Below, in pieces: positions 1-9,269 of a stretch of DNA of 64,000 bases. The DNA is from Sideroxydans sp. Its GTDB lineage: Bacteria; Pseudomonadota; Gammaproteobacteria; Burkholderiales; Gallionellaceae. The stretch is taken from the NCBI GenBank assembly GCA_013791855.1, contig VMTA01000018.1, positions 1 through 64,000 of the forward strand, written 5' to 3'. The notes beneath the pieces are model-generated. The model was given only the letters and a program-made list of their open reading frames with translations. It searched no databases and was not told the DNA's origin. Both the position numbers and the translations under genes were made by a program. Position 1 is the stretch's first letter. Each line of letters starts with the position of its first letter.

Positions 1-1
1 C

Positions 2-1174
2 AACATCCGTTCACCGCAGCAGCATGTGGGCGTGGTGCATAGTTCCAACTTGTGCACCGAGATCACCTTGAACACTTCGGCAGACGAGATCGCCGTATGT
101 AACCTTGGTTCGGTCAACCTGACGGCGCACTTGACCGCCGATGGCCAGATCGACCACGAGAAGTTGCAGCGTACCGTGCATACCGCCATGCGCATGCTGG
201 ATAACGTGATCGACATCAACTACTACGCAGTTGCCAAGGCGCGCAATTCCAACCTGAAACACCGTCCGGTCGGTCTGGGCATCATGGGCTTTCAGGATTG
301 CCTGCATACTCTGCGCATCCCGTATTCCTCGGAAGCAGCTGTCGAGTTCGCCGATCGTTCGATGGAAGCGGTCTGCTACTACGCCTACTGGGCTTCCACC
401 GAACTGGCCGAAGAGCGCGGTCGTTATGCCTCATATCGCGGCAGCTTGTGGGAGCAGGGCATCCTGCCGCATGACAGTCTGGATATGTTGCGCGAAGCGC
501 GCGGCGGTTATGTCGAGGTCGACACCTCGGTCACCATGGACTGGGATGCACTGCGTGCACGTATCCGTCAGCACGGCATGCGCAACTCGAACTGCGTGGC
601 GATCGCGCCGACCGCGACCATCTCCAACATCATCGGCGTCTCGGCCTGTATCGAGCCCACCTACCAGAACATCTTCGTCAAATCGAACCTGTCCGGCGAG
701 TTCACCGTCATCAATGAGCATCTGGTGACAGACCTGAAACAACTCGGCCTGTGGGACGAGGTGATGGTGGCCGATCTTAAATACTTCGACGGCAGCCTGA
801 CAAAGATCGACCGCATCCCGGCGGAACTCCGTAGCCTGTATGCGACGGCGTTCGAGGTCGAGCCGAAATGGTTGATCGAAGCGGCTTCCCGCCGCCAGAA
901 GTGGATCGATCAGGCGCAATCGCTGAACATCTACATGTCCGGCGTATCCGGCCGCAAGCTGGATGAGACTTACAAGCTGGCCTGGGTGCGCGGTCTGAAG
1001 ACCACGTATTACCTGCGCACCTTGGGAGCCACGTCTGCCGAGAAATCCACGTCGCGTGCCGGATCGCTGAATGCGGTATCGAGCGGGGGTGTGGGGGAGA
1101 TGTCGGCAGCACCGGCTACAGAAGAAACGCAGTTCTGCTCGATCGACAATCCAGAGTGCGAGGCTTGCCAGTAA
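2..1174 (+). CDS. nrdA: ribonucleoside-diphosphate reductase, alpha (R1) subunit, 3' part
   Basis: C-terminal ~390 residues of the cytosolic catalytic subunit of class Ia ribonucleotide reductase, which makes dNDPs from NDPs. The frame is open from base 2 and the 5' end lies outside the window. Visible landmarks: SNLCTE at bases 44-61, the Asn-x-Cys-x-Glu active-site triad (N437/C439/E441 in E. coli R1); the second redox cysteine in AVCNLGS; the paired radical-transfer tyrosines in KTTYYLR; and the mobile C-terminal thiol pair CEAC immediately before TAA. nrdB follows 97 bp downstream, giving an nrdAB operon. No internal break is seen in the visible part. Identification is secure; full length and N-terminal ATP-cone regulation cannot be judged from here. 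Confidence 0.96.
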   Translation, partial: NIRSPQQHVGVVHSSNLCTEITLNTSADEIAVCNLGSVNLTAHLTADGQIDHEKLQRTVHTAMRMLDNVIDINYYAVAKARNSNLKHRPVGLGIMGFQDCLHTLRIPYSSEAAVEFADRSMEAVCYYAYWASTELAEERGRYASYRGSLWEQGILPHDSLDMLREARGGYVEVDTSVTMDWDALRARIRQHGMRNSNCVAIAPTATISNIIGVSACIEPTYQNIFVKSNLSGEFTVINEHLVTDLKQLGLWDEVMVADLKYFDGSLTKIDRIPAELRSLYATAFEVEPKWLIEAASRRQKWIDQAQSLNIYMSGVSGRKLDETYKLAWVRGLKTTYYLRTLGATSAEKSTSRAGSLNAVSSGGVGEMSAAPATEETQFCSIDNPECEACQ

Positions 1175-1187
1175 TACTCAAATGACA

Positions 1188-1246
1188 CGGTTCGGCAGCC
1201 TGCCGAGCCGTGGCGTATAGAAATCACCACCCGCGCCCTGCGCGGG
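1188..1246 (+). other. two hairpins in the nrdA-nrdB intercistronic gap
   Basis: The first hairpin pairs 1188-1197 with 1201-1210 (10 bp with one G-T wobble, loop GCC). The second pairs 1230-1236 with 1240-1246 (7 bp, all G-C, loop CCT). Neither is followed by a T-run, so they are unlikely to terminate transcription. They may set mRNA processing or the relative stability of nrdA and nrdB messages (inference). Confidence 0.5.
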
Positions 1247-1271
1247 GGGTACAAGAAGAAAAGGACTACAC

Positions 1272-2411
1272 ATGCTGAATTTCGAAGATGAAGTGATGCC
1301 AACGGCCGCGCCTGCCGCTGCACGCATGGGTGCACTGGCAGCGGGAGCCGCACCTGTTGCCGAGCATGATTACACCATCGCTTCGGTGTCGACCGGTCGC
1401 ATCCGCGTGGAAGACAAGCGTTTGATCAATGGGAATGCGGACGTGAACCAGTTGGTTCCGATCAAATACAACTGGGCATGGGAAAAATACAATGCAGGTA
1501 ACGCGAACCACTGGTTGCCGCAAGAGATCAACATGTCGGCCGACATCGCGTTGTGGAAGAATCCGAATGGCCTGACCGAGGACGAGCGCCGTCTCGTCAT
1601 GCGCAATCTGGGCTTCTTCTCTACCGCCGACAGCCTTGCTGCGAACAACATCGTGCTGGGCACCTATCGCCATATCACCGCGCCTGAATGTCGCCAGTAT
1701 CTGCTGCGTCAGGCATACGACGAGGCGATCCATACGCATGCTTACCAGTACATCGTGGAAAGTCTGGGGATGGACGAGGGCGAAGTGTTCAATATGTATC
1801 ATGAGGTCAAGAGCATCCGCGACAAGGATGAGTTCTTGCTGCCCTTCATCGATACGTTGACCAATCCTGAGTTCAAGACCGGCACACCCGAGAACGACCA
1901 GAAACTGCTGGAATCTTTGATTGTCTTCGCGTGCATCATGGAGGGGCTGTTCTTCTATGTCGGCTTCGTGCAAGTGCTGGCGCTGGGGCGCCAGAACAAG
2001 ATGACGGGCGCTGCGGAGCAGTTTCAGTACATCCTGCGTGACGAGTCGCTACACCTGAACTTCGGGGTGGACATGGCTAACCAGATCAAGCTGGAGAATC
2101 CGCACCTGTGGACGCCGGAATTCAAGGAGCGCCTGAAAGGGCACTTCACCAAGGCGGTGGAGCTGGAATATCGCTATGCCGAAGACACCATGCCGCGCGG
2201 CGTGCTGGGTCTCAATGCCGGTATGTTCAAGGAGTATCTGCGTTTCATCGCCAATCGCCGTTGCCAGCAGATCGGTATCGATGCGCTCTATCCGGGTGCG
2301 ACCAACCCCTTCCCGTGGATGGCTGAGATGATCGATCTTAAGAAAGAGAAGAACTTCTTCGAGACGCGCGTCACTGAATATCAGACCGGCGGCGCACTCT
2401 CCTGGGATTGA
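1272..2411 (+). CDS. nrdB: ribonucleoside-diphosphate reductase, beta (R2) subunit
   Basis: Small subunit of class Ia ribonucleotide reductase; it carries the di-iron centre and tyrosyl radical that start catalysis in NrdA. 379 residues, normal for the family. The ligand and radical pattern EAIHTHAY is present (Glu-x-x-His, with the radical Tyr four residues after the His, equivalent to E115/H118/Y122 of E. coli), as is the second ligand set DESLH. A low-complexity Ala-rich stretch of about 35 residues precedes the conserved core. The ATG at 1272 is preceded by a purine-rich ribosome site (AGAAGAAAAGGA). It is co-transcribed with nrdA and ended by a strong terminator 24 bp after the stop. Confidence 0.97.
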   Translation: MLNFEDEVMPTAAPAAARMGALAAGAAPVAEHDYTIASVSTGRIRVEDKRLINGNADVNQLVPIKYNWAWEKYNAGNANHWLPQEINMSADIALWKNPNGLTEDERRLVMRNLGFFSTADSLAANNIVLGTYRHITAPECRQYLLRQAYDEAIHTHAYQYIVESLGMDEGEVFNMYHEVKSIRDKDEFLLPFIDTLTNPEFKTGTPENDQKLLESLIVFACIMEGLFFYVGFVQVLALGRQNKMTGAAEQFQYILRDESLHLNFGVDMANQIKLENPHLWTPEFKERLKGHFTKAVELEYRYAEDTMPRGVLGLNAGMFKEYLRFIANRRCQQIGIDALYPGATNPFPWMAEMIDLKKEKNFFETRVTEYQTGGALSWD

Positions 2412-2434
2412 TTGTCTGGGCCGGTTGATGCGGT

Positions 2435-2468
2435 AATAATTTCGCCCCTTTCAAGGGGCGAAATTATT
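2435..2468 (+). terminator. intrinsic terminator after nrdB
   Basis: Perfect 16-bp inverted repeat: 2435-2450 pairs with 2453-2468. The GC core GCCCCTT/AAGGGGC is flanked by A/T-rich ends that give a T-run on either strand. It closes the nrdAB transcription unit. Confidence 0.9.
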
Positions 2469-2972
2469 TATGCGCATATCACCGAGCTCGGGTTGCATGG
2501 CGTGCAAAGAAATATCAAAAAAACAACGATTGCTTATTGACATCAAACATATTTCGGATAAAGTTGCAACCGCAAGATGTAGTGAAAAAAATCCACAAAA
2601 ACTACTACTTATAGTGGGCGACGGATAAAAATAAGGGGGCTTCGCTTGCGCGAACTCGAAATTAAGGCAGCAACTACATTTCCGGCATCACCTTTTGCGC
2701 TGAATGCGCAATCGAAAAACGAGATTTCTCTCGGGGGCTTTCCTCCCTCAAAATTCACAGAACATGATTTTCGGCCGGCATTGATGTCTGGTTGTGGCGC
2801 AGTGCATCCAGTTATTCGCATAGAGACGAAAACTGGGCGTGCAAAACGCGAAAACGGATCGAAGGCGCATTGATGAATCGCGCCGTAAAGGCTTTGGTAT
2901 TGCTGCGAGGCAGCATGCTGGAGGAGTAGTAAGTGTTGTTCTTATTAACTTTCATATCTCAAGGAGGTTGAA
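2469..2972. other. 504-bp intergenic region upstream of the H1-like gene
   Basis: Visibly richer in A/T than its surroundings over about 2500-2640. No convincing gene is present: the one open frame (2646-2873, 75 codons) starts with TTG, lacks a ribosome site and resembles nothing known to me. A possible sigma70 promoter is TTGACA at 2537-2542, 16 nt, then TAAAGT at 2559-2564. A small hairpin pairs 2901-2906 with 2910-2915. An excellent ribosome site (AAGGAGG, about 2961-2967) serves the gene at 2973. The long A/T-rich leader suggests regulated expression of that gene (inference). Confidence 0.4.
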
Positions 2973-3389
2973 ATGGTAGCAGCAAAGAAAGCCAAACCAG
3001 CAGCAAAGAAGCCGGTAGCGAAGAAGGTCGTCGCCGCCAAGAAGCCCGCAGCGAAAAAAGTTGCAGCTAAGAAGCCGGTAGCGAAGAAAGCCGTCGCCGC
3101 CAAGAAGCCCGCAGCGAAAAAAGTTGCAGCTAAGAAGCCGGTAGCGAAGAAAGCCGTCGCCGCCAAAAAGCCCGCAGCGAAAAAAGTTGCAGCTAAGAAG
3201 CCGGTAGCGAAGAAAGCCGTCGCCGCCAAGAAGCCAGTTGCTAAAAAGGTTGTGGCTAAGAAGCCAGTGGTGGCAAGCAAACCGGTAGTAGCTCCAGTCG
3301 TTACAGCACCGGCACCTTCCGCGCCGCCGCCTGTACGTCCGGCTGCGACCTGGCCCTTTCCGACACCAGGTATCGGCAAGCCTAACTAA
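2973..3389 (+). CDS. histone H1-like Lys/Ala/Pro-repeat protein (AlgP/HctB-like)
   Basis: A 138-residue, strongly basic, low-complexity protein built of AAKKPAAKK/VAAKKPVAKK repeats over about residues 3-105, followed by a Pro-rich tail without lysine clusters (residues about 106-138). Such proteins bind nucleic acid non-specifically through their lysines and compact or coat DNA, or act as regulators (AlgP of Pseudomonas, H1-like HctB of Chlamydia, and many betaproteobacterial homologues). The ATG is chosen because it sits 5-6 nt after a near-perfect AAGGAGG. No neighbours share its direction within 500 bp, so it is probably monocistronic. The exact role is unknown; the family call is from composition alone. 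Confidence 0.75.
   Translation: MVAAKKAKPAAKKPVAKKVVAAKKPAAKKVAAKKPVAKKAVAAKKPAAKKVAAKKPVAKKAVAAKKPAAKKVAAKKPVAKKAVAAKKPVAKKVVAKKPVVASKPVVAPVVTAPAPSAPPPVRPAATWPFPTPGIGKPN
3033..3221 (+). repeat. three tandem 63-bp repeats in the H1-like gene
   Basis: Units 3033-3095 and 3096-3158 are identical base for base; 3159-3221 differs by one silent change (AAG to AAA). Each encodes 21 residues. A degenerate partial fourth unit follows. The near-identity at DNA level indicates recent duplication or ongoing copy-number change. Confidence 0.9.
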
Positions 3390-3925
3390 GGCTGCGGGAG
3401 GCTGTGAAAGCAGCCCCGACTCGTTGTATAGGTAGGGGCTGATTCACGTTTAATGTGCGAGCAGGTGCTTGCCGGCTAAATGCGCCCGGCGGTGGGGCTA
3501 GTCTTCGCCGATTCCGCGTGTGTGAGCTATTGCCACGCATATCAAGGCTGTCCTTTGCGTTCTGAGCCTGCGGCTCAGTGACGATATGCACGTATCATTG
3601 AGCATCGAGCAGATGCCGTTGATGTTGCTCGCATTCGCGATCGGCACAGTAATTCGACCGGACTCCTATGGAGTTCGTCTTTCTTCTTGCTACATGTGCA
3701 ATCAGTCCATTTTAAGAACAGCTGCGCTTGCGAGCGGATGGCGTGAGGATTCTGCACGCGCCGACATATCCAGTGCAGCCCTGTAGAATCATGCCATGTG
3801 AGCAGCGCGTGAAGTGTGCAGGCAAGCGTTCCGGGTATGCGGCCGTATGACTGCTCGTTTGGCAACGATGACGCTCGTCATTTGAATCATTCCTTTCTGA
3901 ATGCTGGTCATGGATCATATCTCTG
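3390..3925. other. 536-bp intergenic region between the H1-like gene and pabB
   Basis: No supported gene. Two hairpins are visible: CAGCCCC about 3411-3417 with GGGGCTG about 3435-3441, and a perfect 7-bp stem 3562-3568/3572-3578 with loop TGC. Neither has a T-tail. The small open frames on both strands have ordinary intergenic composition and no ribosome site. Confidence 0.35.
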
Positions 3926-5287
3926 ATGTTATATAGCGCACCCATCCCCTACCTGGAAGATGCTAGCCCCTACTTCGTGGCGGTTCGGGATTGGACGTGG
4001 GCTGCATGGCTGGATAGCGGCAATATCGGACGCTTTGACATCATCGTTGCCAATCCGGTCACCACACTGGTGACGCAAGGCGAGCAAACGACCATATGCA
4101 GAACATCCGGCATGCTGGAGTCCAGTGACGACCCATTCGATTTGATTCGCGCTGAACTGGGGGCAGTGGTCGAGCTGCATCCGGATATTCCGTTTGCGGG
4201 GGGCGCTTTGGGGTATTGGAGTTACGACCTTGCCCGGAGATATCAGCGTTCACCGGAATACACGCAAGACGCAGAGCAGTTGGCTCAGATGGCGGTTGCA
4301 ATCTATGACTGGGCGATACTCGTCGATCATCAGGAAAGGACGGCGCGATTGGTGTCGCGTTTGAGATATCCCCAGACCGAAGCCATGCTGGAGCAAGTGC
4401 TGCACAGAATAGGGATCGCTCAGTCTGCAGAGCAGAGATGCGCGCAATTTTCCGTGCAAGAAGCTGTTACCTCCAATATGTCGCCAGACGAATACAGGCA
4501 GGCCTATGAGAAGGTGCAAGCATATTTGCTGGAGGGAGACTGCTACCAAGTCAATCTGGCGCAGCGATTCACCGCCAAAGCATCGGGTGACGCATTCGCT
4601 GCGTACCAGGAATTGCGCAGGCTCAGTCCCGCCCCTTACTCGGCATTCATGGATTGGCCGCTCGCGCAGATACTCTGCGCGTCCCCGGAGCGTTTCCTGC
4701 AAGTCCAGCTGGGCAAGGTAGAAACAAAACCGATAAAAGGTACTCGCGCGCGGTCGCGCGACAATGAGGAAGATGAGCGCTTGGCGCATGACCTGCTGCG
4801 GAATCCCAAAGATCGCGCTGAGAACCTGATGATCGTCGACTTGCTGCGCAATGACTTGAGCAAGAGTTGCGAGGCAGGGTCGGTTCGAACGCCGAAACTG
4901 TTCGAGCTGGAAAGTTATGCAAATGTGCACCATTTGGTCAGCACCATCGAGGGCCGTCTGCAAGACGGCCGTGATGCCTTGCATGTATTGCGCAACTGTT
5001 TCCCTGGAGGTTCGATCACGGGTGCACCCAAGCAGCGTGCGATGGAGATCATCGAGCATCTGGAGCCGAATCTCAGAGGTGTCTATTGCGGCAGCATCGG
5101 CTATATAGGTTTTGACGGGCAGATGGATACCAATATCGCTATCCGGACCATGGTGTATTCGGACGGGGAGATATGCTGCTGGGCCGGAGGCGGGATCGTG
5201 GCAGACTCGCGTTGCGACGAGGAATATCAGGAGACATTTGATAAAGCCAGCGTGATGCTGGAGATCTACAAGCGTTTCTCGAGTTAG
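3926..5287 (+). CDS. pabB: aminodeoxychorismate synthase component I
   Basis: Uses ammonia from a glutaminase partner (PabA/TrpG type) to convert chorismate to 4-amino-4-deoxychorismate, the first step to p-aminobenzoate and folate. 453 residues, normal for PabB without a fused PabC lyase. The anthranilate/PABA synthase fold is clear: the PIKGT motif (near residue 270), LLRNDLS, GGSITGAPK, and the GGGIVADS C-terminal signature. The Lys in PIKGT is typical of PabB, whereas TrpE has Ala there, which argues against anthranilate synthase. The ATG has only a weak ribosome site, so the start is less certain. It converges on spoT with 8 bp between stops. Confidence 0.93.
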   Translation: MLYSAPIPYLEDASPYFVAVRDWTWAAWLDSGNIGRFDIIVANPVTTLVTQGEQTTICRTSGMLESSDDPFDLIRAELGAVVELHPDIPFAGGALGYWSYDLARRYQRSPEYTQDAEQLAQMAVAIYDWAILVDHQERTARLVSRLRYPQTEAMLEQVLHRIGIAQSAEQRCAQFSVQEAVTSNMSPDEYRQAYEKVQAYLLEGDCYQVNLAQRFTAKASGDAFAAYQELRRLSPAPYSAFMDWPLAQILCASPERFLQVQLGKVETKPIKGTRARSRDNEEDERLAHDLLRNPKDRAENLMIVDLLRNDLSKSCEAGSVRTPKLFELESYANVHHLVSTIEGRLQDGRDALHVLRNCFPGGSITGAPKQRAMEIIEHLEPNLRGVYCGSIGYIGFDGQMDTNIAIRTMVYSDGEICCWAGGGIVADSRCDEEYQETFDKASVMLEIYKRFSS

Positions 5288-5295
5288 TTACAGGT

Positions 5296-7413
5296 TTAAG
5301 CGATGTTCTTCAGGCGGGCGATGCGCACGACTTCGGGGATCTTGCGCAGATTGCGCATGATGTTGGCCAGATGCAGACGATTGTTGACCTGCAGCGTGAA
5401 ATAGGTCGCAGTATATTCACCTTCATTGCTGAAATTCACGTTTTCGATATTGGAATCCGCATCGGCGATCGCCGCAGCCACTTTTGCCAAAACGCCGCGC
5501 CGGTTGGCAACGATTAGCTTGATGCTGACATCGAAGGAGCGACTGATGTTCTTATCCCACATCACATCCAGCCATTGCTCGCTGCCGCGCCCCTTGCGCA
5601 AGGTCGGGCAGTCATGTGTGTGCACGATCAGGCCCTGGCCGCTCTTGATGATCCCGATGATAGGGTCGCCGGGGATCGGACGGCAGCACTTTGCGAATTG
5701 CACTGCCATGCCTTCCGTGCCCTGAATGGTGACCACGGCATTGCCCAAGGCATCGCTGGATATGGTGTCGCCAAGGCTGGCGAGTTGTTTGGCAACCACC
5801 ATGTTGAGGCGGCGTCCGAGTCCGATGTCGGCAAAGATATCCTGCTGCGATTTGACGCCGGTATCGCGCAATAATTTTTCCCAGTGCGATTCATCCATGT
5901 CCTGCAGCTTCAAACCGAGGGCACTGAATGCTTGGGACAGCAAACGCTCTCCGAGCCGCGCGGATTCGTTCAGGTGCATGGTCTTCAGAGCGTGGCGGAT
6001 CTCGCTGCGCGCTTTGCTGGTGACGACATATCCCAGCCATGCGGGATTCGGATGCGCCTGCGGTGCGGTGATGATCTCCACGCGGTCACCGTTGCGCAGC
6101 TCGGTGCGCAACGGGACCAGTTCGGAATTGACTTTGCAGGCCACGCAGCGATTGCCGATGTCAGTGTGTACGGAATACGCGAAATCGACTGTCGTCGCGC
6201 CGCGCGGCAGGGCGAAGATCTTGCCCTTGGGTGAGAACACGTAGACCTCGTCCGGAAACAGATCGATCTTGAGGTGTTCCAGGAATTCGACCGAGTCGCC
6301 ACTTTGTGCCAGGCTCTCCAGCAGGCTCTGCAACCACTGGTGAGTCTTCTGCTGCAACTCATTGATCTGGGTGTCGCTGGCTTTATACAGCCAATGCGAA
6401 GCCACGCCGCTCTCCGCAAGTTTGTCCATCTCATGCGTGCGTATCTGCACTTCGATCGGTGTGCCGAATGGGCCGAACAGGGTCGTGTGCAGCGACTGGT
6501 AGCCATTGGCCTTGGGAATGGCGATGTAGTCCTTGAACTTCCCCGGGAAAGGTTTGTACAGGCTGTGCAAAACACCCAGCGCAAAGTAACAGGACGGGAT
6601 GTCGTCGACCAGGATGCGGAAGCCGTAAATATCCAGGACCTGGGCGAATGCCAGCGACTTGCTTTGCATCTTCTGATAGATGCCGAACAAGTGTTTCTCG
6701 CGTCCCTTGACTTCGGCCTTGATATGGTTGGCGTCCAGGCGCTGCCCGATTGACTCGAGTATCTTGCTGACCACTTCGCGACGATTGCCGCGGGCGACCT
6801 TGAGTGCCTTGGAGAGCACGGCGTAGCGGTTGGGATGCAGATACTTGAAGCTGAGATCCTCAAGCTCCTGATAGATGGTGTTCAGTCCGAGACGGTTTGC
6901 GATGGGGGCATAGATGTCCATCGTCTCGCGCGCGATGCGCGCACTTTTGTGGGCGGAAACGGAATCAAGCGTTCGCATATTGTGCAAACGGTCGGCGAGT
7001 TTGATCAGGATCACGCGCACATCGCGCGCCATCGCCATCAGCATCTTGCGGAAGTTCTCCGCCTGGGCATCCTCCAGCGTATCGAACTTCAGTTTGTCGA
7101 TCTTGCTGAGGCCTTCAACCAAACCCGCCACGGCGGGCCCGAACCGTTCCGAGACTTCCTCGACGGTGACCGAAGTGTCTTCGACGACGTCGTGCAGCAA
7201 AGCGGCATTGATGGCGTGCACGTCCAGATGCAAAGGCGTAAGGATGCGTGCTACGGCGATTGGGTGGGTGACGTAAGGTGCGCCGGACTGGCGCATCTGG
7301 CCTGCATGGGCAGCGTGGCTGAAATCCAGCGCTGACTGGATCTGTGTTACGTCTTCCGCCTTGAGATAAGCGGAGACTTCCTGCAGGAGCGCTTCAGCAT
7401 CGGCTTGGGACAT
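5296..7413 (-). CDS. spoT: bifunctional (p)ppGpp synthetase/hydrolase
   Basis: Stringent-response enzyme of 705 residues that makes and degrades (p)ppGpp. Domain order: HD hydrolase (His50, His74-Asp75 in LLHDVVEDT, with Glu78-Asp79), synthetase (YGFRILVDD, KDYIAIPKANGYQSLHT, EVQIRT), TGS (about 385-450) and C-terminal ACT (about 630-705). All hydrolase residues are present, so this is SpoT/Rel-type rather than a RelA with a dead HD domain. The usual RxKD element reads KFKD, which keeps the basic character. It is the last gene of the yicC-gmk-rpoZ-spoT order known from proteobacteria; the gap to rpoZ is 36 bp. Confidence 0.96.
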   Translation of the reverse strand: MSQADAEALLQEVSAYLKAEDVTQIQSALDFSHAAHAGQMRQSGAPYVTHPIAVARILTPLHLDVHAINAALLHDVVEDTSVTVEEVSERFGPAVAGLVEGLSKIDKLKFDTLEDAQAENFRKMLMAMARDVRVILIKLADRLHNMRTLDSVSAHKSARIARETMDIYAPIANRLGLNTIYQELEDLSFKYLHPNRYAVLSKALKVARGNRREVVSKILESIGQRLDANHIKAEVKGREKHLFGIYQKMQSKSLAFAQVLDIYGFRILVDDIPSCYFALGVLHSLYKPFPGKFKDYIAIPKANGYQSLHTTLFGPFGTPIEVQIRTHEMDKLAESGVASHWLYKASDTQINELQQKTHQWLQSLLESLAQSGDSVEFLEHLKIDLFPDEVYVFSPKGKIFALPRGATTVDFAYSVHTDIGNRCVACKVNSELVPLRTELRNGDRVEIITAPQAHPNPAWLGYVVTSKARSEIRHALKTMHLNESARLGERLLSQAFSALGLKLQDMDESHWEKLLRDTGVKSQQDIFADIGLGRRLNMVVAKQLASLGDTISSDALGNAVVTIQGTEGMAVQFAKCCRPIPGDPIIGIIKSGQGLIVHTHDCPTLRKGRGSEQWLDVMWDKNISRSFDVSIKLIVANRRGVLAKVAAAIADADSNIENVNFSNEGEYTATYFTLQVNNRLHLANIMRNLRKIPEVVRIARLKNIA

Positions 7414-7449
7414 TTATTCGCTCCGCTGAGGTCCTGCAGGGATAAGGGA

Positions 7450-7656
7450 TCAGGCCATGCCGCGGTTCAGGATCTCGATGCCGACCTTGCCTTCGCTGAT
7501 CTCGCGCAGTGCGACGACGGTCGGCTTGTCCTTGCTGGTTTCGACCAGATGGTTGGCGCCGTTGGCCAGCTGGCGGGCGCGATAGGCGGCTGCCAGTGTC
7601 AGCTCAAAGCGGTTAGGTATATAAGCCATGCAATCTTCGACGGTGATACGTGCCAT
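7450..7656 (-). CDS. rpoZ: RNA polymerase omega subunit
   Basis: Small assembly subunit of RNA polymerase that binds the beta-prime C-terminus; in proteobacteria it also forms part of a ppGpp site, which fits its position beside spoT. 68 residues from the MARITVEDC start typical of the family; an in-frame TTG two codons upstream is less likely. The conserved [16 protein letters not shown] helix is present. It starts 2 bp after the gmk stop, so translational coupling is likely. Confidence 0.95.
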   Translation of the reverse strand: MARITVEDCMAYIPNRFELTLAAAYRARQLANGANHLVETSKDKPTVVALREISEGKVGIEILNRGMA

Positions 7657-7658
7657 GA

Positions 7659-8279
7659 TCAATTCTCCGGTGTCTGTAATTGGTTGATAAGTTGCTGGTG
7701 CCTGGAGATCTGTCTCGATCCGCGCAGGCGGGCGGCCAGCACGACGGATTCAAGCTCGTGCAGTGCCCTGTTCAGGTCTTCGTTGATGATAACATAATCG
7801 AATTCAGCGACATGGGCGACGTCGTCACGCACAGCCGCGAGGCGCTTGGCGATCACGCTTGGATCATCCGTGCCGCGCCCGTTCAGCCGTTGCGCCAAGG
7901 CTTCCTGCGAGGGAGGCAGGATAAAGATGGATACGCAAGCGGGGAATATCTTGCGAACCTGCGCGGCACCCTGCCAGTCGATCTCTAGCAGGATATCGCG
8001 ACCTTTGGCGGTCTCTTCGGCGATCCATTTTTGGGAAGTGCCATAGAGATTCCCATAGACTTCGGCGCTCTCAAGAAACTCACCACGCTTGGCCATTTCG
8101 AGAAAAATCTCTCGACTGACGAAATGATAGTGTTTGCCGTCTATCTCGCCGTCACGTGGCGCGCGCGTCGTATAGGAAACGGACAGCCCGATCTGCGGGT
8201 CATGTTCGAGCAGGGCGTGCACCAGACTGGTTTTCCCCGCGCCTGAAGGGGCGCTGATGACGATAAGACTTCCTGGCAT
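7659..8279 (-). CDS. gmk: guanylate kinase
   Basis: Cytosolic enzyme phosphorylating GMP (and dGMP) to GDP with ATP. 206 residues, standard length. The P-loop [10 protein letters not shown] lies at residues 9-18; the GMP-binding segment [10 protein letters not shown] and the lid region follow in order. It is the second gene of the yicC-gmk-rpoZ-spoT unit, with 9 bp separating it from yicC. Confidence 0.97.
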   Translation of the reverse strand: MPGSLIVISAPSGAGKTSLVHALLEHDPQIGLSVSYTTRAPRDGEIDGKHYHFVSREIFLEMAKRGEFLESAEVYGNLYGTSQKWIAEETAKGRDILLEIDWQGAAQVRKIFPACVSIFILPPSQEALAQRLNGRGTDDPSVIAKRLAAVRDDVAHVAEFDYVIINEDLNRALHELESVVLAARLRGSRQISRHQQLINQLQTPEN

Positions 8280-8288
8280 GCTGTTCTC

Positions 8289-9155
8289 CTATTCGATGTT
8301 CTGTACTTGTTCGCGCATCTGCTCGATCAATAATTTGATATCCATCGCGCAACGCGAGACTTCTGTATCCACAGATTTGGAACCTAATGTATTGGCTTCT
8401 CTGTGCAACTCCTGCATCATGAAATCCAGACGCTTGCCGACGATGCCGCCCTTGTCTATGACGCGCCGGACTTCGGCAAGGTGGGTGTGCAGGCGGGAGA
8501 GTTCTTCATCCACATCGATTTTGCTGGCATACAGAGTGATCTCTTGCCGAACACGTTCGTCGTCTTCGCTGCCCAGCGCTTCAAGCAGGCGTGCACGCAG
8601 TTTGACTTCGTAGCCGGCGATGGCAGCGGGGATGCGTGGCGCGACATCCAGCCGCAGCTTTTCTATACCTTTCACACGTTCAAGCAGGAAACTCGCGAGT
8701 TTCTCCCCCTCGCGTTGCCGGGCAGCCGCGAAATCCTGCAAAGCTTGCCGCAGCGCAGTTGCTACAGCGGCATGCAGCGACTCACTGGAAACGGAGGGGC
8801 TTTCGGTCACGCCGTTCCATTTCAGTATTTCGGAGATCGTCAATTCACCCGCTGCAGGGAGCACCTCGCGCACCTGAGCGCTCCAAGTGGAAAGTTGTTT
8901 GACGACCTCAAGATTGATTCCGCTTCCCGGCTGAACAGAGGTGCGAGAGAGGAGATTGATGCGGCATTCGACCTTGCCGCGGCTGATCTGGGCAGATATC
9001 TGCTCGCGCAACATGGGTTCGAGTGCGCGTAATTCGTCCGGCATCCGCAATTGCAGATCCAGATAGCGATGATTGACCGAGCGCAACTCAAGCGAGAGCG
9101 AGCCGACATCAAGTTCGGCGGTGGCTACGGCATAGCCGGTCATGCTGAAAATCAT
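8289..9155 (-). CDS. yicC: YicC-family endoribonuclease
   Basis: 288 residues. YicC proteins are conserved endoribonucleases linked to decay of small RNAs and stationary-phase survival. The N-terminal SMTGYA signature and the C-terminal block (GKRLDFMMQELHREANT, about 238-254) are both intact. The ATG at 9155 is preferred over an in-frame TTG one codon earlier because a GGAG motif lies 5 nt upstream. It heads the operon with gmk, rpoZ and spoT, and diverges from the PP2C gene across 114 bp. Confidence 0.93.
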   Translation of the reverse strand: MIFSMTGYAVATAELDVGSLSLELRSVNHRYLDLQLRMPDELRALEPMLREQISAQISRGKVECRINLLSRTSVQPGSGINLEVVKQLSTWSAQVREVLPAAGELTISEILKWNGVTESPSVSSESLHAAVATALRQALQDFAAARQREGEKLASFLLERVKGIEKLRLDVAPRIPAAIAGYEVKLRARLLEALGSEDDERVRQEITLYASKIDVDEELSRLHTHLAEVRRVIDKGGIVGKRLDFMMQELHREANTLGSKSVDTEVSRCAMDIKLLIEQMREQVQNIE

Positions 9156-9269
9156 CAAAACTCCAAGCGGGAGGAAAAAAGACGGACTGAACCACGCGCA
9201 TTATATTACGATTGCGCCCAGTCGCCGTGCACGCACATCGTTGCGGGCAGGCAAACAGCGGGAAAATGA

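Noticed and set aside
2646-2873. 75-codon open frame upstream of the H1-like gene
   Set aside because: TTG start, no ribosome site, no recognisable protein features; the region reads as an A/T-rich leader.
3575-3865. 96-codon minus-strand open frame before pabB
   Set aside because: No start context, cysteine/arginine-rich random composition, and overlapping frames of similar quality on the other strand.
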